Shown: piece by piece, positions 10,001 through 20,600 of the stretch | Numbering within the stretch: the stretch's first letter is position 1 | Layout: the number at the start of each line of letters is the position of its first letter | NCBI GenBank assembly: GCA_000310025.1 | Contig: FN649751.1 | Span: forward strand, 45,259-75,489 | Source: Ectocarpus siliculosus | Taxonomy: Eukaryota; Sar; Phaeophyceae; Ectocarpales; Ectocarpaceae | DNA: 30,231 nt | Reading direction: 5' to 3' | The notes under the pieces: model-generated | The model's database searches: none | The model's input: the letters and a program-made list of their open reading frames with translations, nothing else | Told to the model about the DNA's origin: nothing | Made by a program: the position numbers and the translations under genes

Positions 10001-13000
10001 AACTTCCGTGATTAGCAACGTCCGCGCCTCTTTAAACCTACAGCCCTACGTGTTTGCTTCGTTCTCATAAGGTGGCGGATCTGAACCGCGAACTCAAAGA
10101 AATGAGGGCTTTGGTGCAAGAATTGCACAGCGCGTTGCATGCCGAGCAGGTCGAGAAGTCAAACCTACAGGTGGGTAGAGAGGGGGGAGGTCATATGGCA
10201 TGATGCGACGCGATACGATTTGATAGGATATGCTACGACAGGATACCTTGTCGGACATACCATCCCCCTTGTTCGTCTGCATCCCTGGGCAACCCAACCC
10301 GGCCCAACGCGGCCCGACCTGACCTAGCCCCAAGGCGTGTAACCATCTTGCTTAGCTTCCTCCCAAACCCACCAGGAGGACATGACGTTCTCCTCTACCT
10401 ATGCTACTCGATTTCTGCGCTCGGTTATAGCCTCGTTCCCGGCGTGCCTGGCAATTGTTGTGTGGATAGCAATGCTCGTCGTGCGGTTCCCTCTGTCCTT
10501 ATTGTTTCCCTTCTTGGTCTTACGATTCTCACTGCCATACATGTTTGGGTTTCCCCGAGACATGACCACCACCAAACGCTTCCTCGGCCCAATCGCAAAA
10601 TACCAATTCAAGCCCGGTTGCAAATGGCTCAACGTGCCACATCAAGAAAATTCAGATCTAACAACTCGAACAGCACCTCGCCACGAGGTGTTTCCTGGTA
10701 TATTATGGGAGTTTATGGTGTTTTCGATGTCATGTATAATCCTCACCCAGCGCTACAGAGCTGGTTGCCAGCCGCCTCATGGCTTCGACGTAAGTTGTAC
10801 ACCCCTCGCTTGTTCTTCGACATCTCGAACCAGCCAACTCTTCTCGTTTGCTGACTCGCGCACGAAGTACTGCATTCTGGCGACGGTCGCCACAGCAGCA
10901 CCCACTGCCAGTAGGCTTGTTCCTTGTGTTTTTAGGCTGCACTCGAACAGCAGAATATCGAACCAAGGGCCGACCGCGAGGAGGTTTTCAAGGCGGTATA
11001 CAATTACCTCCCTAGGGTCAAGATCGACAATCTCGAACTAACTGCTCAGCCTGGAGAGCTGATGGGAGAATCATGATCCCACCAAGTCGTCTTGAAAGAT
11101 ATTACAAGTGTTTGAAGATTCGACCATCCACTCGATCCTGCGGCAGGCCAAAATCGTGCTTCTGGAGAGAGAGGTTGAAGGGATGGACTTTGCTCGAAGG
11201 TAAGAGTGTTTCGAGCATGTGTCTTATCAAGTCGCCGTTGTCGCCGTTGTAGGTTCATTCTCGTAGGCAAGCTCGAGCGACATGCATACCGCCTCAAAGT
11301 CGTCCATGTCGTTCGCTCTTTTAGTGTGTAACAACGGCTATGGTGATGCTCGTGAAACTGAACACAACCCCTGGCTGTTGCTGAATGTAATTTGTATTTT
11401 GGGCTTTGAAGTTGCAAATGAATGACCAGAACCTTCGTTCAGATAGAGAGCAAAGAGGTGGGTACACCCAAACTCCTGTCATCAACAACACTGCCTCGGT
11501 ATTCGAAAGTCTGCAGGCTTACCACCTGAGGAACAACCCCTCAATTTCGTCATTGAATTGAAGGGCAAACATCTTTATCTTGAATCATGATCAGGAGACC
11601 GATTCTCGGAACCACGTGTGTTTCACATCGGTAAGACGAAGCCTTGTCACATCTTCTTTCTCTGTTGACCCTCGGTCAATTTTGAAAAACAGGCGTTGGT
11701 TGAGGGAGAATGCGAGCAACCGTGGCCGTGGGTCCAACCTGGAAAGACGGCTAGCGGGAAACACGGGAAACCTGCGGACGTTTTTGTTCGGAGCTGACGC
11801 AAAGCCGGAGGCGACCAGGGTGTGTGTGCGTGATTCATTCGTTTGCTTCGACCAATGAAAGACCCGTGTTTATGTGTGTTTTGTGCGTTTTGCTAAAGTA
11901 GAATCGGCCTAACTAACTGGCAGACCATTGAATAGACGTCGGTATCAGGGGGTAGCAATCAAGGTCTCCGGAAGGGGGCCAAAGCTCTAAGAAAGTATGT
12001 CGCCCACTTGTTGCACATCTCTACAAACACATGGCAACAACACGCCAACGCTTCTCGCAAACCCTCGCCCGAACCTAAGGAGCAACCGGTGCACCTAGTG
12101 GAGCACGCCACAAGGCCATTTCCGGCCCCGAAGAAGCCAGTATTTCGTGAATTTATGTGTATTCTAAAACAGAGAATGGCGTACTCCACAAGAGAAACGC
12201 GTGTCGCACCATCAATCATGAACATCAATTTTACACATTTCGGTCACGTTTTCCGGAAAAATCAGCCGGGGTAAAGCCCCACAAGTTTCTTATTGTCTCC
12301 ATCTTGCTCCTGCAGTGCCGAATGTTACTTTCAGTCCGAAAGCTTGTCTCGGCGTAGGGGGGTTGCTACCGGAGGGAACCTGCCCCCACAGTTGTCTAGA
12401 TGGAGCCCCGCGTTTGCTTGTGGCCGGTTGGCCATCAAACATGCCATCTGATGCGCACTGCTGTCGGTAGCGGCCCCCATGAAGAGAGTGGTTCGAATCC
12501 GGGTGCGGCTAGTCCTACACCCCATCCCACCGAGTGATCCCCCCCTAGCCGGTTGTGTGTTGCGTTGGGTACGCCTTCCGTAGAGCGACGGCCGTTCAAG
12601 ACAACACCGGAACCCAAAAAGAAATATACCAGAACTAGGCGCAAAACCCGAGGCGTCACCAAGTTGTTCCTTTTTTCTAGGAAAGTGAAACGAAACCTTC
12701 GCCTCCTTGGTGCACGCCCCTGATCGGCATCGTTGTCAAACCAAGCAATTGGCAACCAGAGACGCTTCCGAAGCACCTGGAACTTTTAGGCCATCGGCCA
12801 CATGCAGTGGGTCGCCGGTGGCCTCGTCCCGCGCGCACAGCGGTGTAGGTGGCGCCGCCACAACTGCCTCGGAGATGTCTACGGGCGAGGAAGGGGACAG
12901 GGATATGGCGGCCATCGGTGGCACAACGGCGGAACGAAATGCCGTGCGGCGGTGAGGACGGAGGGAAGAATTATCGCGTGGAACATGTGTGTTGAGGTTT

Positions 13001-16000
13001 CGTCCGAAGCAAAAGCTTGTTGAACGCACGTGCCTTGGAAGTTCCGCAGTCGAGAGATTGCTCCCAGAAGGAACCTGCCGCTTTGTCTGATAACTCGCCC
13101 TGCTTCCGAGCGCATTTAGCGTACGTCACCCGTGAGGCACGCTGGTGAACATAAGAATGGTGTGGGGGTGTTTGGTAAGACTTCCCTCTCTTTGGAAAGC
13201 TGAACTTGCCCTGGTCTAGATCGTGACAGGATCCTCTCGCAGAGTCTTCGTCTGCAACCACCCTCGTGTCTAGATATTGTACAAGGTGTAGGTACCACCC
13301 AATCATTGCACGCTTCGCGAATGCCGACCAATCAGAGCGCGTGAGACGGCGGAGCTTGAGAGAAGCGAACTACGCCGGAGGCACGACGTTGAGGTGGGTA
13401 AAAGCCAGCCTCGGATCTGTCGGTGTTCGGGTTAGTGTTGTTTTTCGAGGAACAATCGCGTTGGTTTGTCGCTGCTGCTAGTACGGTCCGTCAAGGGTCT
13501 GTTATGGCTTCTAGATCACCCGGAGTTCCTCTCGGCCTCATCCTTGCTGGTGCCACAGATGACCGCGAAACAATCTCGGATCGAGAGGCTCAAGCTCGAG
13601 GTACGCAGGCTGGAGGCAGAGAGGGACGGCCTCAAACAGGTAACCTAGTGTCTATTTCTTCCGTCTAGGCATAATAATGCGGGAGCTATTTTGACTCCGT
13701 CGCCCCTCGCCCGTTACCATTTTAACTCGAGTGCAACGTTGAACACAACGGAGCATATCGTTGTTATGCTATCGGTTTCAAATTTTGGTCTGGGAATGGT
13801 GATAGCATTCCACAAGACCAACACAAGTATCCCGAGCAATGTCTTCGGTGATACGGTGAACTCCGACGGGATGTGCGATCTAAGCTTCCTGTGTCATTGT
13901 GCGAAATAGCGAAGTGAGGCTGGGGATTCAGGTACTCTAGCGTGCACTTGCTTCTCTGGCAAGGAGTTTGATGAAAGGTGACGTTCCTATATACGGCAGA
14001 CAGTACCTGAGGATCCAGTCGCCGATCACATGACGCGCACTATTATAGTGTATCTGGAAATCCATCTCCGCCCCCGTTTGTGCTTCCTGATTTAGGCGGC
14101 GGAGACCCAGGTAGGGCTGTTCAAGGATGGCTACGCCGAGTTAAAGACTTGTCTTGAGGAAATGAAGGCACACGGGCAATCGCCGCCACCAGACACCTCG
14201 CGCAGTCCGGCAGACTCGTGTTCCGAAGAGGTGGGTCATGCATCGAATCACAGCTTTCCCGATGAGCCCCCTCACGAAGCAAACTCTTGTCGATCGACCG
14301 GCCGTGCGTATTGCCGATGTCGATTAGCTATCTGCCGCGCCCTTTTTCCTGGACGAGCAACGTTTAAAACGATCTTCTCATGTGACGACCCAAGGCGAGT
14401 CGCTCGGTTGCCCCGTGTTCATTTTTCCCTGATCTGCCCTATCACATCGAAATTCTCGACTCCACCAGCAGGCAAGGCCCGGTGGTGACGGCCGGGGGAC
14501 GATCAAATCTGCCGAGGGAAGAGAGCGTTGGATGCAGACTATGCTAGCGACCGAGGAGGGGCTTAATTGCCAGGTACGGAATGTCTGTCTTATGTGCGGG
14601 ACGCGTGATTACGGGATATGCCTTGGATGCTGCACAGCACTTTTGCAACGGCAGTACCTGTCGGGACCACGGCAATATAACGCCAGCTGTACACTACGGT
14701 TGCGCCGCCATGCCTTTCGTACTTCGTCCGGACCAAATTCTTGGGTTTAATTCGAAACAAGCAGGTGCGGATGCTCCAGGGCCTCCTGCTGGAAGCGGTC
14801 TCAGCGGCGACCCCGACCGTCGTCATGCCTGCAGCGGTCACACAGGCCGTCGACTCCATCCGTCAAGGCCTAGGGCTACCTCCGCTGGTTCACTCCCCGG
14901 AACGGGCCGCCCCTGCTCTTCGCGGCATGCCGTTTTCCTCTTCATCCCGCTATCCCACCGCCGCCGCCGCCGCTACCGTAGCCGTAGCGGAGTCAATGCA
15001 CAGCAGTAGTGATCTTGAGACAGCGGGCTGTGGTCCGCATCGCGAAAGCGGCGTCGAGAGGCACTTCCGTCAAGGCCCGAGGGTCGAGTCCCCGACCCAG
15101 TACGGACCGTCTGAAAGAGGGCAACAATCCCGTCACTACCACCACCAGATCCATGGCGATCGCCGCCCGCCTGGGCTAACAGCAACACCCGACGCGACCT
15201 CGGTTTCGTCGACGGCGGAGAGCACCACAACCGACAAGCGTCTTGAGGTAGATGCCACGGGTGGCACCAGCAGTCAGGGCAAGGTCGCCGGTAGGGACAT
15301 CCGCCCCAACGACGTCGACGACGACGACAACAGCAGCTGTACGGGCTCCGAAGGGAGCGGTACCCTTTGGGTGCGAGTGGCGCCGACAGACGAAAGCTCT
15401 TCTGTGGAAGAAGACTTGAACTCCCCGTCCTCGCAGGCGAGCTACCGACACCACGGCATCGGGCCCGGTGCTTCTAGGTGGAGGGGGCGGGACGACATCC
15501 TCGAGCGATACCTCGGTGGCGGGAGGGGTGGGGTGCCAAATGAGAACCCCGAGCCCGAAGGTCAGCCTGAAGGCAATCAACCAAGCCATGAGTGGCCTTC
15601 GTCCCCTCGTGCGCGGTCTGCTGCTGGTCCAGGCAACGGCAGAAGAAGTCGCTGGCAAACGCCAGAGAGAGGTAGCATTAGAAATAGTGATACCGACCGG
15701 CCGCATTCTGGCCCAGGGGAAGAGACGCTCATCCGAAACCTCCCCGACGAAAGTGGGGCAGGGGCGGAGAGGGGAAACAGGCGCAGGAGAATGTTGGGTG
15801 CCAAGCTGGCTGCATCTGGAGGCGCCATGTCGGTGGGTAGCTTAGAGGGTATGAGGACCACCAACCCCTCCGATACTCGGCCGTGCGTGCTAGATGTCGT
15901 GGAGCACGATGGGTCTCTGAGTGGAGATGGAAAATGCACAAGAAACGCGAGTAGCGAGGGTTGGGGTCGTCGGGATAAACTCCCCGCGGGGGTGCAGAAA

Positions 16001-16033
16001 GCGATTTCGAACGAGTTCGACGGCCACCGGTGA
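7039..16033 (+). CDS. Large coiled-coil and disordered protein, many exons, family unknown
   Basis: I do not recognise a family. The start ATG at 7039 directly follows an in-frame TGA. Phase-consistent exons are 7039-7262, 8121-8759, 10044-10170, 10936-about 11016, about 11099-11199, 11253-about 11298, 11412-11457, 11949-about 12139, about 12790-12951, 13336-13393, 13559-13639, 14096-14230, 14472-14573 and 14765-16033. The first two encode a Ser/Gly/Arg/Asp-rich disordered region of about 290 residues with a DDDDD run. Exons from 10 to 14.6 kb encode short helical, charged segments such as VADLNRELKEMRALVQELHS, RETAELERSELRRRHDVE and SRIERLKLEVRRLEAERDGL, typical of coiled coils. The last exon encodes 422 mostly disordered Ser/Pro/Gly/Arg-rich residues after a hydrophobic helix starting RMLQGLLLEAV. 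The chain 12952-16033 is secure. The joins at 11016/11099 and 12139/12790 are not, so two separate genes cannot be excluded. Expected total is roughly 1,000-1,100 residues. Confidence 0.68.
7263..8120 (+). other. First intron of the coiled-coil gene
   Basis: The intron starts with a GTGCGG donor and ends in ATTGTCACAG. It contains a GGT run near 7700-7714 and many TACAG/CAGTAC words (7500-7590, 7957-7972). A 209-codon open frame starting at 7052 overlaps it in another frame, but its composition does not look like a protein and it crosses the splice donor. I treat that frame as chance. Confidence 0.55.
8760..10043 (+). other. Second intron of the coiled-coil gene, with an antisense open frame
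   Basis: The donor is GTGAGG and the acceptor TTAAACCTACAG, and both sides match at phase 2. The minus strand stays open from about 9599 to 9057 (180 codons, first ATG at 9530). I cannot assign it to a family and find no flanking repeats or splice partners. It may be chance or a decayed element. Confidence 0.55.
10171..10935 (+). other. Third intron of the coiled-coil gene
   Basis: The intron runs from GTGGGT to TGTTTTTAG. It includes degenerate GATAC words at 10205-10260 and a C-rich segment (CCCAACCCGGCCCAACGCGG, about 10289-10308). Two open frames of 168 and 219 codons overlap in 10348-11041 and read across the following exon in other frames. Neither resembles a known protein. Confidence 0.5.
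11595..11630 (+). other. Candidate 36-nt micro-exon
   Basis: The segment is flanked by GATCAG and GTAAGA, which is a good donor. Its length is a multiple of three and it has no stop in the incoming phase, so it could be skipped or included without changing frame. It would add a segment such as DRFSEPRVFHI to the coiled-coil gene. The evidence is limited to the splice sites. Confidence 0.3.
11693..11819 (+). other. Candidate exon of unresolved phase
   Basis: The flanks are GAAAAACAG and GTGTGTG. One frame reads as a helical, charged segment (WLRENASNRGRGSNLERRLA). It needs phase 2 coming in and leaves at phase 0, which fits neither the exon at 11412-11457 nor the one at 11949. It could be an alternative exon or chance. 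Joining 11457 directly to 11949 keeps the frame without it. Confidence 0.25.
12140..12789 (+). other. Unresolved intronic stretch of the coiled-coil gene
   Basis: The exon starting at 11949 stays open to 12274, so its true donor is uncertain. The next secure donor is at 12951. Possible acceptors for that exon include 12789 (CTTTTAG), 12840 (GCGCACAG) and 12846 (GGTGTAG). A strong pyrimidine-rich acceptor at 12680 is excluded in the needed frame by a TGA at 12686. I see no other feature here. Confidence 0.4.
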
Positions 16034-17669
16034 TGGGCTCGAAGCTCTTTCTTGGACAAACGGAAATACGAAGCTTGTGTGCCAGAAGCGTGTGGACATG
16101 TACCGGGAATGTGGCCTTCCTGAGAACGACAACCCTTCCGAGTTTGACGTACTTGTCAAGGTTGACGATCTCGACGTTGGGCGTAGAAAGCCTTCAACAT
16201 CGCACCACAACCAAAAACCATCCCTTTCCCCTGTCCCTTAGAGAGTAGCGCCAATACATACAGAGGCGCCACCTGGCCGTCGTAGGTTCGAAGGATAGGA
16301 GGCGAGAAATATCGAAATAAGTTTATTTAACGAAAGCTTTTAATCCGAGGCGCGGTGTACGTTTACGACTCACTCGAAAGGACGGAGGGTGTTTTGCCTT
16401 CGCTTGGCTACGCGTGTTGTTCTATTCTCCCGCGAGGGTTTGCGCATGTGAAGTATTTTTCCTTTGTGTTGGTGCATGTTCAGCGAATTACAGTAGTGTT
16501 GAAAATGAAAATGGTAGTGACGTGTTCGTTTCACCAGACCGCTTGTCCATCGTCCCCCTCGGCCAGCGCACGGAAGTAGAAAGGCAACACCTACCCTACA
16601 TTTTGTCCACGAGTTGGAAGTAAAAACAATTGGTGGTTCGATTTTCACGAAAATTGTATAAACTGAACCTCACCCGCACAGAATGCTGTATGTTCTCCGT
16701 TGGTTTCCTCACGGATATCACAGAAAGTGCCAGGATTTACTCAGAACAAGCGTTTCTACAGCGGCGACCTGTTCTGCGCAGTTGTTCTTTTTTTTCTTTT
16801 CGCCGATGGTCTCATTAATAGACTTCGCTTCTCTACCCAACATCATAACATCACCAACAACGACGATGACAACGACGACACGAACGACAGCAACAGCGGT
16901 CGGTCTAGCTCCAGAAACATAGGTTCTCTCGTCGCCGCAGAACGAAACAGCGGACAGGCAGATCGAAACGTGGTCGAACTGCCAAGGCCATGTCGTCGGA
17001 AAACGACTGTAGTATGCATAGCGCATTGCAAAAACCAACTGATTCTTCTCGAGCGATGGGACGATTCTCGCTCGTAAACGCCCGACAGACTGTTCTGTTC
17101 CCCTTGACTCTCTCTGAACAGGCTCAGAGTCAGCTAGGACATCACATGTCTTACACTACTCACGACTAGAAACAGGAAAACGAAATTAGTATCTTTTATC
17201 CAAACAACAGGAGAATACCATGGTCAGGTAACTCGTGATACCGCGCCCTACAATCTTGCCCTGGCACCAGCAACGCCGGGGTGGGGGGGGTCGCAGCACT
17301 TTCTATAGACTAATGCACGCGGGTGGCAATACTGTAGGTATTCTGCTACCGCCGGGGGGGGGATGGATAGAGTCCCCCGGTTTGTTTGAAATTGACGGGT
17401 CGTTCAATTGTTTTGCCAACACGTCGATTAACCCCGACGTGACATCGGGGCGATAACTACTCAAGCATATGTAATGTGGCTTTCGTGTCAATCTACCCTC
17501 CTTTCTTTGGCCGGGCGCCTGCTTGAGACCGCCCCGGCTTCTTCTGGCTGAATCGCACACACCAACCGGCTTCCAAACACATCACAGAGGTACGAGATCT
17601 ATCTAAGGTCATCCAAGTACCTAACAAAAAACTGCTGAGCGATTGATTTGCGCCATACCCTAGCTATTC
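16034..17669. other. Convergent spacer between the coiled-coil and IQ-protein genes
   Basis: Both neighbours end here (stops at 16033 plus and 17670 minus), so two 3' UTRs are expected. The sequence includes a low-complexity ACGA-rich stretch at about 16858-16900 and G runs near 17280 and 17353. The open frames are short and look like noise. I see no gene. Confidence 0.6.
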
Positions 17670-20600
17670 CTATGCCATTGGGTCGATTTTTTCGCTCTTC
17701 GGACACTGGAGCAGCGCCGCCTTCGCCACCAACGGGGCCGGAAGCCAGTTGTACTTCATCCGAACTTCCCCTTCGTCCCTAACGTCCTCCCTAGCAGAGG
17801 GCGATATAGACCTCTGTTGTCGACAATGATGGCCACCGGTAGCGATAGTGTTCGCGGTTATGGTGCCAGGTCGAGGGGGCGGGCCTAGTCTCTCTGCGGG
17901 TGGGCGGGGTTTCGCGATCCCGACTGGAACACCCGCCCAGGCGTTTCTGTCGCCCGTTAGTGTTAGGCGGTCGCGCTCAGACGCCGGGGGCAGGAGGACC
18001 TTGAACGTGCGGACGCCTGTAGCGTGCACGTGGTTTGGGTGAAGCTTCGGTGTGATAGGGAAAGCATGGAAGAGGCGTGCTGTGGAGGAGGGTAAGGGGG
18101 CGAGCTCCGTAATTAACAGCTGAACACTTCTCATGATGTTTTTCTTTCCTTAACAATTGAGTCTTACTCTTAACCCACCGTAGCGTCCGGATAACGACAC
18201 CTTGCGATTTCCACTCAAAACCCTGATACAACACAGCTGTTGTGCATCCCACATTAGAACAGAAGAAGCACGTAAGTGACGTGATTCGGTCGGGTATATC
18301 GGAGGAGCGCTCAGACCCTGCAGTCAGCGTGGAAGGTGCCAAACGTTCTTGGCCTCAACTTGTATGGTGTGTCCCAGCTCGCACAAGTATGTTTAGCACT
18401 ACTGACAGTCGAGGCAGCTCCTCCGACCAACCCAAAGCGGCTGAACCCAAGCATCGAAAGGGCATATATTCCGCATGCGAAATATCTGCTATGTCGACTT
18501 TTCCGGAAAGAGCGACGTCGCCAATATTTCCTACACCTGAAAATCTGTGACCGCAACGGTTCTATTCCAGTGTTCGTTCGAACCATTCTACGAGGCCTCG
18601 CCGTAGTTACCTGAAGTCGATCCGCGAGGGGGTGCCCAGATATGATCGTGCATGCTTGGCGGGTTTTCCACGTCGTAACGAGGCCTCCATCCCGTGTGAG
18701 CGAACTCTTCACGTCCCCACACTCGCCTCTTGACCTGGGGAATTTGGCGGTACATGTAATCGGGATATTTTGCTCGTGGGACGAGAATTTTCAGGTATCG
18801 TTGACGCCGGCGGACGATGAGGGGCAGCTTAGATATAACGGGTAAAGGACTTTCAGTACTTGCCAAACCGATTAAGCAAATAGTCGTTTGCGTTTGTGGA
18901 TGGTTTCAGCAACTTTCTACTTGGGTCACCGACAGTATCTCCCTGTTTCCCGTCCTTTTTTCGTGTTTTCGTCTACTGTAGAGTGCTAGACCGAACTGAG
19001 GCGTGGTGCCTTAGATCACAGATTGTGTGGTGGTCTCTCGACCGGGTGCCAGGTTACGGCTTGTGTGGGAAGCACTACAGGTCTCGGATCCGTCGAAAAA
19101 CCAAACCGCCTACTCTCCGACGTGTACACGAGACGAGACCCCACGTACGAAACGGAGATGTCAGCCGCTTCATTTCGGCCACATCTGACGTCGGCGGGGT
19201 GTACCAGCGAGGCCCTACAGACGTACGACTGTAGTCTGTTCGACACCAGGTGCTTCAATGAGAACGAAAAAGGCGGCGTAACTCTCCGTCCCTGTCCAAT
19301 ATACTGAGAGCACCTCCCGCGCCTCCGGCCGACACACCCGTTTCTAGTTCTCCCACGGCCAAACTGCCTGTTTTGCCACAGCCGTCATGCCATACCTGTT
19401 CGCTGTTGCGCCCTCCAGCCCCCCGCGTCGCAGCAAGCGCGTCTAAATACCGCTGGAACTCCCTCCTTCGACGGGCTCTGTCTTCGAGCCATTTGAGATA
19501 GGCCGCCAGTCGTTTCCTTGCCCTGAAAAAGAAACGAGGTCAACGGCAGCATCATCACCACGCGATCGGTTGAAGAGGCGAGCATCACAGGACAAGGATG
19601 TCGTGATCTTGAAACAGGGAGTCAGGGGAGGAGAGCGTTACGTAAGCTTGCTTTTGCTGTTCCACGCATCAATATTTTCAATCGCTCGCAGTGTACCTTG
19701 AACCGCCTTGGTTGTTTTACGGACAAGTCATGACCGTTGAACAGACAAAACCTCTGTGAGATGCGTACCTTCGACTTGTCTGCGAGTAGGGTTTACGATT
19801 GTTGTGCTCTTTCTTCCTTCAACGGTGAAGTCGAACACGTGTGTGCACAAGCGCGCGCTTCCTTAACTGTGCCAAAGCGTGAAATTAAACCCACGACCTC
19901 AAACCATCAAATGCTTCACGATTCAATGGTATGGGTTAAGATGAAATAGTTGTGCGTGCATGCCCTACATAAACTCGTATTCGTTTCCGCCTCACGTCTC
20001 GTATGGACATCGAGTACTGTCATTCGTTCATCGTGTTCTGGTTGTGTCAGAGAATGCAGATGTCACGCAATTTGGATAACGACCTAGAGTGGCACAGAAG
20101 GGCATAATGCTGAAGGCGGACTTGGGTCAATGAGACTAAACGCCAACGCCGGGAACTTGAGAATCACCCCACCTACTTGTAGAGGTATTTCGATAAATGT
20201 AAAAGCTTCCAAGCCATGCCGCACAAGCGGCGCCGTCGAAGCAGCAAGTAGCAACAACCAACCGTTTCGGCTTGCTCTCCCCGAACAAACGCTCCCTCAC
20301 GTCGTGTTGGCGTCTTACCGATATCCCCGCCAAACTCTTTGCAGGTCAAGTATGGCTCTCGGCTGCAAAAAAAACTTCACCGCCCAATCGAGGATCCTGT
20401 GGTGAAGAAAACGATAACATACGTGGCGAACCGTTGATGTCCGTTGACTAATGACTTACTACGTGGTCGTGCTCTTTCATGGAAAACCTTACGCTAACGA
20501 CGTAGAAACCTAGGACGAATTTTTCAAACAGCGACTGTCTATTATCGTCCGTGGCGTGCAGAGTGCAGGCGAGCCAAGGCATTTCAAGTCGGTACAAGTG

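Noticed and set aside
10348-11041. Plus-strand frames of 168 and 219 codons
   Set aside because: They cover an intron and read the following exon (10936 on) in a different frame from the phase-linked AALEQQNIEP frame.
12488-12512. GGTTCGAATCC, identical to a tRNA T-loop core
   Set aside because: The flanking bases do not form a T-stem, and no matching acceptor, D or anticodon arm lies about 60-75 nt away on either strand.
17280-17365. G runs that could form a G-quadruplex
   Set aside because: The runs are few and irregular, lie in a convergent spacer and have no structural partner, so I could not support a functional call.
18311-18712. 133-codon minus-strand frame
   Set aside because: The incoming phase from the exon at 18611-18827 selects a different frame (GNIGDVALSGKVDIADISHA) for 18360-18536.
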